A stretch of 64,000 nt of DNA. It comes from Odiellus spinosus. Its lineage: Eukaryota; Arthropoda; Arachnida; Opiliones; Phalangiidae. The stretch spans positions 17,052,501 to 17,116,500 of the forward strand of contig OY987226.1 of the NCBI GenBank assembly GCA_963920705.1, read 5' to 3'. Positions 33,440-45,300 of the stretch are shown piece by piece; within the stretch, counting starts at the first letter, position 1, and each line of letters begins with the position of its first letter. Below the pieces are notes generated by a model that saw only the letters and a program-made list of their open reading frames with translations, had not been told where the DNA came from and made no database searches. The position numbers and the translations under genes are program-made.

Positions 33440-36132
33440 TGTGAAAGAGAAAATAAATTGAAACGCAAATAATTAGGAAACCGGGTTCTCCGAGAAGCGC
33501 ATAGTACCACTCTCCCTTACATATATCCCAGAAGGTTTCAATGAGCTAGACTGGGTGGTACTCAACTATGGTTTAAAAAACGTCTTGCAATCAATGGAAT
33601 ATTTATTTGCCCCTGATGGAGAGTCCCGTTCGTTTATTTTTTTAGTCATTAACTGAATATTACAATTCCAATGACCTTGGTTGCCCCCCCCCCCCCTATA
33701 TATATAAAAATATGGGAAGTCTATGACAAGATACTTTCCGAACATTAGCCACAATCCTATAGAATAAACTGGTAAATAAAATAAAATGACTAACTTAACA
33801 TAAAGGTTATCAATGTGGAATGGTGTCCCACTACCCTAGATTAAGAGTTCCGCACGTAACGAAGAGTTTCAAACCCCAAAAATCACGAAAATCCATCCAA
33901 AACTAACATTTACGGAACCATAGACACTCAAAACATACAGTTTGGTTAAATGTCTTCCACACTATACTGTTTTTAATCAAAAGTTTAGGATGAATCTAGG
34001 TTTAGATTTCTAAATTCACGTGTAATTTGCCGTTTCACGGTAATTATCCGGAATTCCCAAAATAATTTGTATTCAATTTCTGTTTTATTAAATAAGATTT
34101 TTTTTTTCTGAGCCATTTTTTAAGATTCGTATTAGTTGGTTAGCGAGAGAGTTCATAGACAATGAAGAAGATAAGAGCTAAATGACGTTGCACACGCTTC
34201 TCACTTTCAAAATCAGTTTTTTTTTAAGTGTTTTGTCTTAAGGTTCAACTAGTTAATGAGTTTTAAAAGATGGACTAGTGTGAGCGAGGCTTAATGATAT
34301 TACACGGGTAGACCAACTTAAACCCCTGTCAAAGTGTTCACTCTGAAGACGCAACGACCACAAAACTACATATTCTAGCAAAAACCTCTTCGAGAGATGC
34401 CTTACTGACGTGTAGGACTCTGAGCTTGACTGAAGCAAACAGTTTTAAACTTTCAGCGATTACAAAGGCAGGCTCGAGCTTTACCCTTAGAGATTGATTC
34501 TAAGGACATACAGGGTATGTTAGCTCTACTTGTAGTGAAAGCTGATTGGATGCCTATAGATAGAGGGGGAGATCATCATCTAGCATTGGAAGGGCGCCAT
34601 CTTCAGGCGGAAAGAATTACGAGCAAGATTCGGTTGACAACTTTCCACAGTACGTTTATTCCACCCTGGGTTCGTAGCCTACACAAATCTAGGCCCCCAT
34701 TATTTCAAAGTAAAATATCTTAAAGATACCAACTATCGCTGCTCTTTACGCGTCGCTATTTATTGGATGAGGCATGCCATGGAGAAAGAATACCAAAGGA
34801 GAGACACACGCTAGAAAGTATTTTTGAATGCAAACATATTTTCATCCATCCATTTCTCCGCGTCGGTCTATCCCTTTGTAATTAGTTCTCCTTGCTTAAG
34901 GGTGGCTTTATTCAGGAACAACGTCTGTCGTTAGCGCTAAAAAAGGCTTAGAGACGATTCCATCAGATGCACTTTTCACATTGAACGAGATTGGGCCTCG
35001 GGTACATCAGCTATATTGTTTTTAGTGTTTTCTTTTTAACCGCGCCGCTATTTCCTTTCGAAAGAGAGTTAACGTCAAAACCACGACAAGAAATTCCTAG
35101 CATTTTATGGACGAAGTGGACGGATTTCAGCTGTTACATCAACCGAAGGGAACGTTTTTTCCTCCGCTCCAGAGACTCAACGCTCGAGCTGCTCTGTAAG
35201 GTCAATAAGTCACGGAACATCCTAATTCTTTTACGGTGACGAAATCACTATCTCAAATATATATATATATATATAAAGATTATCTTTGTTCCGAAGTGAA
35301 TTATGATATAGTGGAGGGATTCTAAATTATTAATCTCATCCTAATCTACATGGGAGTTACGAGTTTAAACTTTACGCGTGGATTGAACAGATCAACGTAT
35401 TGGATTGCATTCGTAAATAGTTTCAAATAAGCATTATTAACTTAGTTTAAACAAGGTCTCTTACATGGGATAATTTGATCTTTCTAAGTTGTGCTTAGTC
35501 TTTGGGTATAAATTAGAAATCAATAGAAGGGTAGAAAAAATAAGCGAAGGTCATTGGCCAACTAGGGAAGCAACATTTGAGGGTGCGCTTCTTTCTCCAG
35601 AACCGGCTAGGCGTCAAAATTCCATATAATACACCTCTTTCTTATAATTAGGATAATCTTAACAACAAAAACAGACGATTTTAAGCGTCGTCTAATAGCG
35701 ACAAACAGTGCGTACTAATTTGCGTAACTAAAAACAGCCTCTCCCACGTTTCTGCCGTGAACTAAAAAGTAGCCAAGGCATCTTCGTTTAGTGTTAAAGA
35801 CAGATATAAATACTTGAAACAGCGACACAGAGTCACAGACGATCTTATTTTCGTTCGATCTTTAAAATTGTTAGATAGTTATTTACAGGAAACCCACTCA
35901 ATTATTATCAAGATCTATTTAATTTTAGCCCGCTACTTTCTAATTAACGGCAGACACGCGATCGAGGCTCTAATAGTAAAGGGATTGAGGCCGCACTATT
36001 TTGGCCTCTAAAATGATATTCAGTTTTTGTTCCAGGTGCAATTTAGAGATGATACAGTTAAGGTTTATCTCTTGGATTATCTATCGATTTTCTCTTAACT
36101 GGTATTTATAAAGGGTTTAAAGACACAACAAA
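33440..36132. other. Intergenic, simple repeats only
   Basis: A C-tract lies at about 33686-33697 and an (AT)n microsatellite at about 35258-35274. No exon could be supported. A 34991-35239 open frame has no ATG start and no recognisable family. Confidence 0.35.
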
Positions 36133-36375
36133 CAATGGACACCTACCATAATAGATAAAGATGAATAACTAAACCTAGCGTTCATAATGGTCTTGTAACC
36201 GCAAACAGCGGAAAAAGTAGGAACATCCAAAACCTCGTGCGTGGCTGGCTGGCTGCTAAGAATTGACAGACGCTCATGTGGTTTTGTTAGTTCCTACTTT
36301 TGCTACTGTTTGAAGTTAGAGGTCTCTTATGAATACCAGATTTTATTTTTTATCTCTTAAGATAGGTGTCCATTG
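36133..36375. mobile_element. Foldback MITE (243 bp)
   Basis: The left end CAATGGACACCTACC pairs with the right end ATAGGTGTCCATTG. Inner arms also pair, for example AAAAAGTAGGAAC with GTTCCTACTTTTGC. No exact target duplication was found. Confidence 0.6.
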
Positions 36376-37067
36376 AATAATAGTCCTAGGCATAACCTTA
36401 CTTACAAAACTGGGAGCAATTACCGAGAGCGAAAAAAAAAAAACTATATTTTTTCCTGTCGGAAAAGTGAAATAATTTACGATCAAAGTTGTTGGGAAAT
36501 TGGAAGCCGTTCGCTTAGAAAAAGTGACAGAATATGACGCGAGACGTCTATAGAGATTCGAAGAGCTTCCTTTTCCTCGAGCGAGCGAAGCATGTTACAC
36601 CCACGCGTAATGACTTCAAAGAGTAAATAAAGAAAACGAGTGCGGGGTGAAATTTACAACTAGACAGGGACCGTGCGCTGGGATCATATTCGAAACCCAG
36701 ACTTTCCCCCCGAGCGCGCGAAAAAACATCGATTTACTAAATTTAGAAAAGTAAAAACCATTTTAGACACTCTATAGGGGAATATCGGGAGAAATATACG
36801 GTAACTGTTTTCATTGGAAGGCGGATCCGTTATTCTAAGGGCGTGTGTGGGGGTTGTCACAGGGTCCCAAGATAAAAATCCATGTCACTCTTGAAAATTT
36901 CACGAAAAATTATTTTAAATACTGAAACCAGGAATTCATAAATAAATAAGGAATATTTTTCTGGCTTCAATGAGTTCATGATCCCCTTCTATGGGAGGTA
37001 GGGTATGAAAGAGTATAGGCGGGTCTTATTTTACTTAGGTAAACCGGGTCGTTACTATTGCAACCAA

Positions 37068-37680
37068 AGGTCTACCCCCATTTCGCCCAATTTATTTTCG
37101 CCCAATTTCATTTCGCCCAATTCCCATTTCGCCCAGTTTCTTTTCGCACAATTTCATTTCGCCCAATTTCTTTTCGCCCAAATCCCATTTCGCCCAATTC
37201 CCATTTGGCCTAATGTCTTCTCGCCCAATCTCGTTTCGCCCAATTTTGATTTGGACCAATCTCATTTTGCCCAAGTCACATTTTTCCACTTTTTCCCCCC
37301 AACCTAACCTAACCTAACCTAACCTAAATTAAATAAAAGTCACTTTTTTGGCCTACTAAGACTTTAAATTTTAAAAGGTTTAAGCTTTAATCGTTTTAGG
37401 CGAAAAGGGAAGAGAAATTTTTGGGTTGGGCGAAATGGGAATAGATAATTCTAGGCTAGCTGATAAAACGATTGGGCAAATTGGGATTGGGCGAATTGAG
37501 AAAAGGAATTTTTAGTTTGGGCAAAATGGGAAGAGATAATTTAGGGCCAAATGATAAAGCGATTGGGCAAAGTAGGATTGGGCGAAATGGAAATAGATAA
37601 TTTTGGGTCAAAAATGTCTTGGGCGAAATGGGAATAGATAATTTTGGGCGAAATGTTTTGGGCGAAAGGGGTACATACCC
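37068..37680. mobile_element. Foldback element built from TTTCGCCCAA units
   Basis: The left arm (about 37070-37280) repeats ATTTCGCCCAATTC-like units. The right arm (about 37390-37675) repeats the complement (GGGCGAAATGGGAATAGAT). The ends are GGTCTACCCCCATTTCGCCC and GGGCGAAAGGGGTACATACC. The telomere-like run at 37301-37327 lies between the arms. The boundary is approximate. Confidence 0.65.
37301..37327. repeat. Interstitial telomere-like repeat (AACCT)n
   Basis: About 5.4 perfect units of AACCT, the complement of AGGTT/TTAGG. This pentamer is the common arthropod telomere repeat. The run sits between inverted arrays, not at a chromosome end. Confidence 0.85.
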
Positions 37681-37859
37681 AACCGGATATTTATTTTTTC
37701 ACTCACGTCAGCAACGTCAGTTGAAAAGAGTCAATAAGATATCAAATATAAAAGTTTGATATGTGAGAGGTTTAGAGGTGAATACACAACGCCTACTATA
37801 TATTATCAAAGCCAGTGCACGCTCCTGAAGTGGGCGGGGACTTTAGCTTGTATAGGATT

Positions 37860-38020
37860 TACATTTTCTCTCGATAGGTAGCGGGATCAATCAGCGATTT
37901 TGCAGAAGCGTCTCTCCCGTTACCGTGGCAACCCGACTGAGGAGATGTTACTATATAGGGTTGCCACGGTAACGGGAGAGACACGTCTGCAAAATATTTG
38001 GTTAATCGCTCCTCTATAAT
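37860..38020. mobile_element. Palindromic MITE-like sequence
   Basis: The core is a perfect 23-bp inverted repeat starting TCTCTCCCGTTACCGTGGCA at 37911 and ending GGTAACGGGAGAGA at 37981, around a loop of about 25 bp. Weaker pairing extends outward (GCGATTTTGCAGAAGCG with CGTCTGCAAAATATTTGG). Confidence 0.6.
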
Positions 38021-41000
38021 GGAAAATCGGCAAACTAAATTCCCCCCTTTGGATTTTTTTTCCGCGTGCACAGGCTTTACTCGAGAAGGCGTTGGAATAC
38101 AGTAAATGGCAACAAGTCTAATATTCCTTCTATATTTATTAATCAATTCCTGTTGATACTAAATTGCACCATCCGGAAAAAAAAAGGATATTCGTACAAA
38201 ATTAGTGTGAGAATTTGACTGAACTAAAGTTATTACTTAACCGAGTACTTATTTATCATTACAAAAAGCGATACTAAGTTACGTAATCGCGTAATCCGTG
38301 TACAGATTTTACGAAAGTGGGTTAAATAAAACAAGAAAGGCCCTTTCCATATGATACATGTTATCGCAATCGTTCAGAAATGCAAATCGAGGGGCAGACA
38401 CTTTTGTTTATATTTCTCTTTTACCTTTACTCATAATTTGAAATTATCCACGGGAAGTCTATGTAATTATCCAATGTAATCGAAATATTTAACTGATTAT
38501 TATGTATAACTAACTGGGTAACTAAATATTTGTGGATTATCTTGTCCAAACCCCGACCTCTAATCCCACCAATGACCCAATATTCATTTTCCACGTGCGG
38601 TATCAATTGTAATATATATCGGTTACTAACTAACCCGTAATTTGTTTAACTATATGCCATCATAAATGTATTAATTGTATTATAATTTCTCGTACTCTAT
38701 AAAGATATTTGGGATAATGAATAAATTAGGCGAAGTCAAAACTCGCGAAATTTCCAAATTAAAAGCGAATATAGAAGTTGGCTTTAATTTCTCTGAGCCG
38801 GTAGTTATTTTTTCTGAGAAAGAAATCAAGGATAAGGGGATCTAGTCTGAATTAATGAATTTCTTCTCTCTCAAGATCTCTTTCTTTATTTTCGCTCTCA
38901 TCTCCTACTCGCGTCTGAAACACACGTGAACGAAATGTTTCTCATCTACATTCCCTCGTCTAAACCACTTGTCAGCTTTAATGAACGCGGTCGCTAGGTC
39001 CCTTTCTTCTAAAAGCTGATGTAAAGAGACGTTGAACACTGTTTTTTCCTAGCGCGGTTAAAAGCGAAATAAAGAAGAATTTCATCGCACATTCGGGGGT
39101 TCTAGCCTAAATAGCCTGTTCGAGCGAGAGAGTTAGTCGTTGCCAAAAATAGATTTTTTTCTTTACGACTTAAAGTCTCGGATATCTCGAGGTTTTATCG
39201 CTCCGAACGAATTTATCTCGGTTTTAGTAAGATTTTTGCGTAACCACCTGGCAAAAAACGAGCTTTTTTCGGATGTCAAAAAAGCTTTCGGAATTTATTA
39301 ATATCCCAAATATCGTTTTAAGTGACGCTATACCACCGATCTCGACGTGACAATTCAAAATGGAATTTCACTAGCATTCATAGAAATATGGTCAAAAAAC
39401 TATTCAAAATGTTTATCAGGGTTCACGCAACTTTTGAGAAACCAAATCCCTTATATTTCCAGGTTTTTCCACAGGTTCTAGGTTCAAGACCAAATTAATA
39501 ATCCACTTTTAATTTTTAATTTTTTCTCGCTTCACGCGGGCTCGTTCTCAGTAGAAAGTTTTAATTATTACCCACTTCTGTCAATAAAATGGAGTAATAA
39601 CATTAGGACACCCTGGAGTGGTTTTAAGAATATTTAATGAAACAACCCATTTAGACCTAATATGCCCAAACCTCAAATTTAACTGACTTCCCTGAATTTC
39701 ACTAATATTTTTAAATTTCCCTGAAATTTCCCTCAACTTTTAGCCTTCAATTTATTTCCCTGAGATTTCCAGGTTTGTATGAATCCTGGAAAACTATGGT
39801 AACAGTAAAAGAATATAGATTTGTAAGCGTCTAGTCCAATATTGAGGGGGGGGGGGGTGGGGCTTTTTCTTCTTAATTACTGGACTATACTAGCTTACAA
39901 CGTTTCATTATTTTTATTTGTTCTTGAGATAAAGTCTTACCACGCAATGAAATAAATGTATGTTTATATGATCCTTGGAAAAATATAGCGACAACATCAC
40001 TTTAAAAAGAGACGGGGAGATGTATAGCTCACATGAGTGGATTTGAAAATTTGGATTTAGAGATAAAAATATTTAGATTTTTTTAGATTTTAGCGAGAAA
40101 ATGTGAGGTGGCCAGAAAAAATATTACATATACTTTTTTACAAGACGAGTTTACATAACGGGAGAAGCTAAGAAGGGTTTATAGACATTGTTGAACCGTA
40201 TAAGGGAAAAAAGACGTTAGAAACTACTCTTGAATATCGACTCTAGGGCTTGAAAGAATTTATTTTCATTTTCCCTATTATCAAATTTCATTTAATAATT
40301 TAGTGAGATATCTATCTTGTAATTTATTTTCATTATGCACGTGCCAATTAATAAAATGAATAATAAGCGATCGAATAGTTAATTTAAAAGAAGTACAATA
40401 ACTGAAAATATTACGTTAGCATATTACCCTAAACTTCGAAATAAAATGAATGTTACCGCACTAAATTTAGAATTTGAATATTTTATCACTTCAAGATCTA
40501 AAATTTTCATTATAATTTCGTAGGGATGCGCGAATATTGAAATTTTAAACAGTATCATCATCAAAATATATAAATCTCTTGTCCTTGGAGTCAATTCAAG
40601 CTCGAAGCTCGCAAATTTGAATTGCATTTATTTTTTTAGGTTTAATGATTTAGAGATTATAAACTTTTTGCGATGTTTAACAAGCGATTTAGGTTAAATA
40701 AGTTTAGTTTCTTGAATTAAATTATCTTTAAGTGAAGGGAAATATCTTTTAGAACAGCTATGGTGGCTACCAAAGATAAATTTGTAAATAGCTGAAAGAA
40801 AATAAGAATTTCAGTAATTGTAATATAATTACGTATGGTACAATGTATTTGATTATGCCACGTAACTAATTTATGAACAAAGACCGTCATTTGTTATCAT
40901 TTTTTAAAGCTTGTCGAATAATTAACACCAATTCTAACACCGAATCAGATATTCGTTTCAAATATTCGGTTTAATTATCGATTCGAAATTACCGAATGTT

Positions 41001-42350
41001 AGTCGAACTTTTTGTACCATAACACTTCCGCTTGGTATAACTAGTCAACCTTTTTTTGCAATATGGGTCTGCGAGAACTTATAGCTGGCCTGTTTATGGT
41101 CAGGATTTTAAAGCTTCAAATATAACAAATAATCGAAAAACGTGATTTTTAAACAGTATTTCCTTTAGAGTGATAAACGGGATAAACATATTTCTTCGTA
41201 CGATTCGTTTATTCATTGGTGGAGAGAACGGAAATGCCTGGTTTTGATAGGGGGCTGATTATTCAAAGTGCTTATAAATAAAATAAGCCAATAAGGCAAC
41301 ATCTCACCCAGCTAAAACGTACACAACCGATCTCTCGCTTTTTATTTTTATTTTTCAAGTTCTTTTCGAAAACCACCTGTTGACAGATTTAAGACACATT
41401 GCGAACGAGAATCGCTCGGCTACCACGGAGAGAAAGCGTAAACATTTTACTCAAGAATTTATTTGAAGAAAAGTAGCTCCTACGTCACTAGGGGATCACC
41501 CAAATTTTGACAATCGTTAAATAAAACGAACCTACTGTCGATGCTAATTTTAGAATTCCCTAGATTTTTCTTCAAAAAGAAGCTCGAAATAAGAAATTTC
41601 CGTAAACAGCGAGGAGGACTACGCTCTACTTAGAATTCTTAATATTGGAGACGTTTGTTAAACTCGATTTAGTCTTTTGATACTCGAAGAAACCGTCAAT
41701 TTATTTAGAATTCTATATCATAGCTACATAGAATACGATTTATAGATATTAAGATTTCTTCATACATATTACGTTCATGGCAAATTCGACTAGGCGACGT
41801 CGGGAGCGCTCCAAAGTTTTTAGAAAACCACGAAAATGATCTTACTCTCGCTCAATCGCGTAAAAGCATACAAAACATGCCATTCCCAAATCATAACAGT
41901 GAAAAGCGTTCTCTCTCGAAAAATACAATTTTCCCAGTGGAACAAAAACGTTTGCTCCAACTCGCGCAGAGGAAAATAACACAAGGATCTCTATCTAGAG
42001 AACCCACAGCACTCAGCTATTATCTAGAGTTAAATGGTATAAACCATATCTCCTTCCGCCTGTATTTCACTACGTTGCCTCGTATTTAGTAGTGGGAATT
42101 AACAACCTCTTATGAAGTCAGAAGATGTATTTTGAAGCTAAACTATTAAGGTGGTTCTAATATTCTTGTACAGTTTAAGTCTCGTGATTATTCATATCTC
42201 GTGATGAAATTTCAAAGCAATACAAATTAGGCTTAACAAAAAGGGAGATTAAGAAATATATTTTAGTCCGCTTTAACTTCGCTTACGTCGAGTACAATGA
42301 TTCGTGAGATATAAACTTTTATGTATAAAATGTAATCTCTCTTTTTACAG
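38021..42350. other. Intergenic upstream of the coiled-coil gene
   Basis: About 38450-38572 is a reverse-orientation relative of the 6562-6878 hAT-like MITE: it ends TTGTCCAAACCCCGACCTCTA and shares the inner text ATATTTAACTGATTATTA. A G-tract lies at about 39846-39855. An open frame at 41877-42089 could be a 5' exon of the next gene, but no donor in a matching phase was found. Nothing else was recognised. Confidence 0.35.
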
Positions 42351-45300
42351 TGTGAAGATCATCTCAACCTAAGCGAGAAGCCAATCAAGATGGACGAAGA
42401 ACAGGACGGTGATGACGTCTTCGTTGATTCATCGGACACTCTTTTACTGGGGAATCAAGCAAAGGGAACGAAACTACGCGTGTTGAGACACAGCGACGGT
42501 GGAACCAGTCCCTTGCCCGAAAACGTCGCGGTTTCGAGCGAAGATGTCAGTCAGAAATCGGTGGATAGTTCAAGTACCGCGGCCATCGAAGACGCTCTTA
42601 GATCCGAACAAGAGTTTCTGGAATACGTTCTCACAGCCATGCCCTCGGTCGCGGATAAAATGGTTCACAAGACGTCCACCGTTTCGGAACCCAGTTATAT
42701 GATCATTACCGACGAGGGATCCCCCATGAGAAAAACCAGTTCCAGAAGCGCGGTAAGTTTCCTTAGTCATTGGAACGATTGTCTTTCGATATTTACAACC
42801 GTTTTGTTCCGGGGTATTTTAGGGAAAAGGCAACTCGAAAGTTGGGCTCGATCATTTGGACAACTTGTGCAAGTTAATGGAACAACTGAGTGAATTGAGG
42901 GAAGCGAATACCAAACTTCAAAGACGAGTTCAATATCTAGAAGACGTTAAAACGTTGCACGAACTGACCAGGGAAGTCAACGAAGTCAACGATGTCGTAT
43001 CCCAACCGTTAGAAGTTAGTTTCGGCGATACGGAGAAACAGACAATACCAGACGAAGTTCCAGAGGAGAAGTTCAACAAGAGAAATCAAAGCGACAGACG
43101 ACATCATGGAGGTAAACTCCTTAACGCCTGTTATTTTTCATAATGTTTAGGATCTTCTTTTTAAATTGAGCAATCGTTCACGTTTTAGGTGGTCTGTACA
43201 AGAGTAAAACTTCACCGGCTATTGGTCAAGAGAGGCTAAGAGAACGTAGTAAATCCGTCGGACACGAGATGGTCGATATCAAATCCGGCAAAAAAAGGTT
43301 TCCCAAATGGTCCAGGGTCAAAGAGGCGCTAGGCTGGGAAAGAACCACTCCGGTCAACTACGCCGACAGAAGACAAAGCGAAAGACAACGATCCTCGCCA
43401 AGACAAGTCCTGAGAACGCAAAGCCGCGGAACGGGTCGAATGGGTTCCAAAAGTCAAAGCTGCAAAGAATACAGAATGTCCGAGCCCTTAATCGAACCGG
43501 AAATGCTTCTACCCGCTTCGTCGTCGGAAGACGTCGGGGACTTAACGTCGGATCGAATAAGACTCGGTAAGGATTCGTCTCGTAAGGGTGTCCGATTATT
43601 TTTCCCCCGTAAACCTAGCCCGGGGTTCTTGGGAAAATACTCCTATACAGTCGTACGTTTGATTAGGGACAAAACGTCATACTTCTTCGGTCAATATACA
43701 TAGAAGTCTACAAGCTCCTGTTCTAGACAATCCAAGGCGCAAGTCCACCCCGAGTCCGACTAGTCTCGCCCAAGAAGCCCTCAAGCAGGAAATGAGACTC
43801 GGTCAAGGTAATGACACGTTTTTAAACTATAAGCGAGAGCGGCAGAAGAAGGGGAGGAAATAAAATCAAAGAAATATTTAACAAACCCGTAAAAAAATTT
43901 AAAATTTTTCGTTGCGAAATTAATTACAACGTGTTAAACCAGACTTGATTTTCGTTTCCAATCATATGGGGACTGGTTTCGAGTGTTTAATTACCGAAAT
44001 AAGAAAATTTCTTTGCGCAGAGCTAAGGCTACGTTGTGAAACCTTGGAAAGCGGTATGGATCCCGACCAGGCCTTGGCCAAATTGAAAAAGTCCAATAAA
44101 GGTCCGTGGGGCCGTGTCAAAACCATAATTCAAACGAGAAAGGACAGTTTGAAAAGAAAACAAAGTCGTAAAGGAGAGGAGCCTCCCGGGGAACGAGCCA
44201 GTTCGGCCATCAGCGTCGAGATCTCGTTGGCCAGCGAAGGAGAAGGAGACTCTTGCAGCTACGACCAGGACACCCAAAGTTTAATTTCCGAAACTAAAAC
44301 CGATTACGACCACAGATCATCGCCTCATTACGATCACGGCAAGGAAGATTCCGTTTCCGTCGACTTTGTGGAGGAAGAGGGCTCCTTGATCGCGCTGACG
44401 TCATCTCCTTCCATGAGACGGAAGTCCAGATGGACTAAGATGAAGAGAGTCTTCGGAGGAAAGAGGGACGAAAATTTTTCCAGATCGGTTCCTTCTAGTC
44501 CAATTTCCAAACCCGAAGGAACCGCTTTCGATTTCGAAAACTTACAGGACGATGAAGGTATCACCGTCAATTCATTCGTTTCAACCATGAACATGGAACT
44601 GGTTATTTGGGACCCAGACGACACGAACGAATCCTGGCTGACGTCCGAAGAGCGATCATCTAAGCCCTAAGACCCGTAGTTCGATGCCCATGGTTGAATG
44701 AATTAACGGTATCCGTACAATACTATACCGCCAAGGTTCAGCCTACAAAGTCCCAACAACATTATGATACTTAACTATCCAAGCACTAGTCCCTCCAATA
44801 AGGTTTTTAAAAGTAGATTATTTATTTACAGACGACATTCACGAAGCGGACAGTCCCGTGGCTAATTCGAACCCATCATCGGGTAACGCGGCATCCAGCA
44901 GCGAAGGAGAAAGAACAGTTTCCTTAGGGGCGACTGCGTCAAGGGGTTCGGCCCCCGTTGCCACCCTGGTACACGAGCTTCAAAGCAATTTGAGTGAGGA
45001 TTTCAACAAGAAGATTTTGGAGTGGGAACGAATGAAATCTTCCGTTAGCGTCAGAAGCCCGAATAAATCATCGTTTAAAAGCGTTCCTGGTTTGAATCAG
45101 ACGCCAACTAACGCCACCCACGAACAAAAACACAAGACTGACAAAGAAAAACTGCAAAAGAGCGAAAAAACTTCCAAGCAACGCGTCAAAGATTTATCGT
45201 GGTTACAAAAAGAAATCGAAAAAGTAGAAAAAGAGAAGGAACGACTCGCCAAGGAGAGGAAAAAATACGAAGATAAGGCGCAACGATTGGAAAACTTGCG

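Noticed and set aside
34991-35239. 82-residue frame with a hydrophobic start, possible secreted peptide
   Set aside because: It starts with TTG, not ATG, and shows no splice or promoter context and no recognisable family.
37005-37307. 100-residue + strand frame rich in FAQF/SPN
   Set aside because: It lies wholly inside the TTTCGCCCAA foldback arrays.
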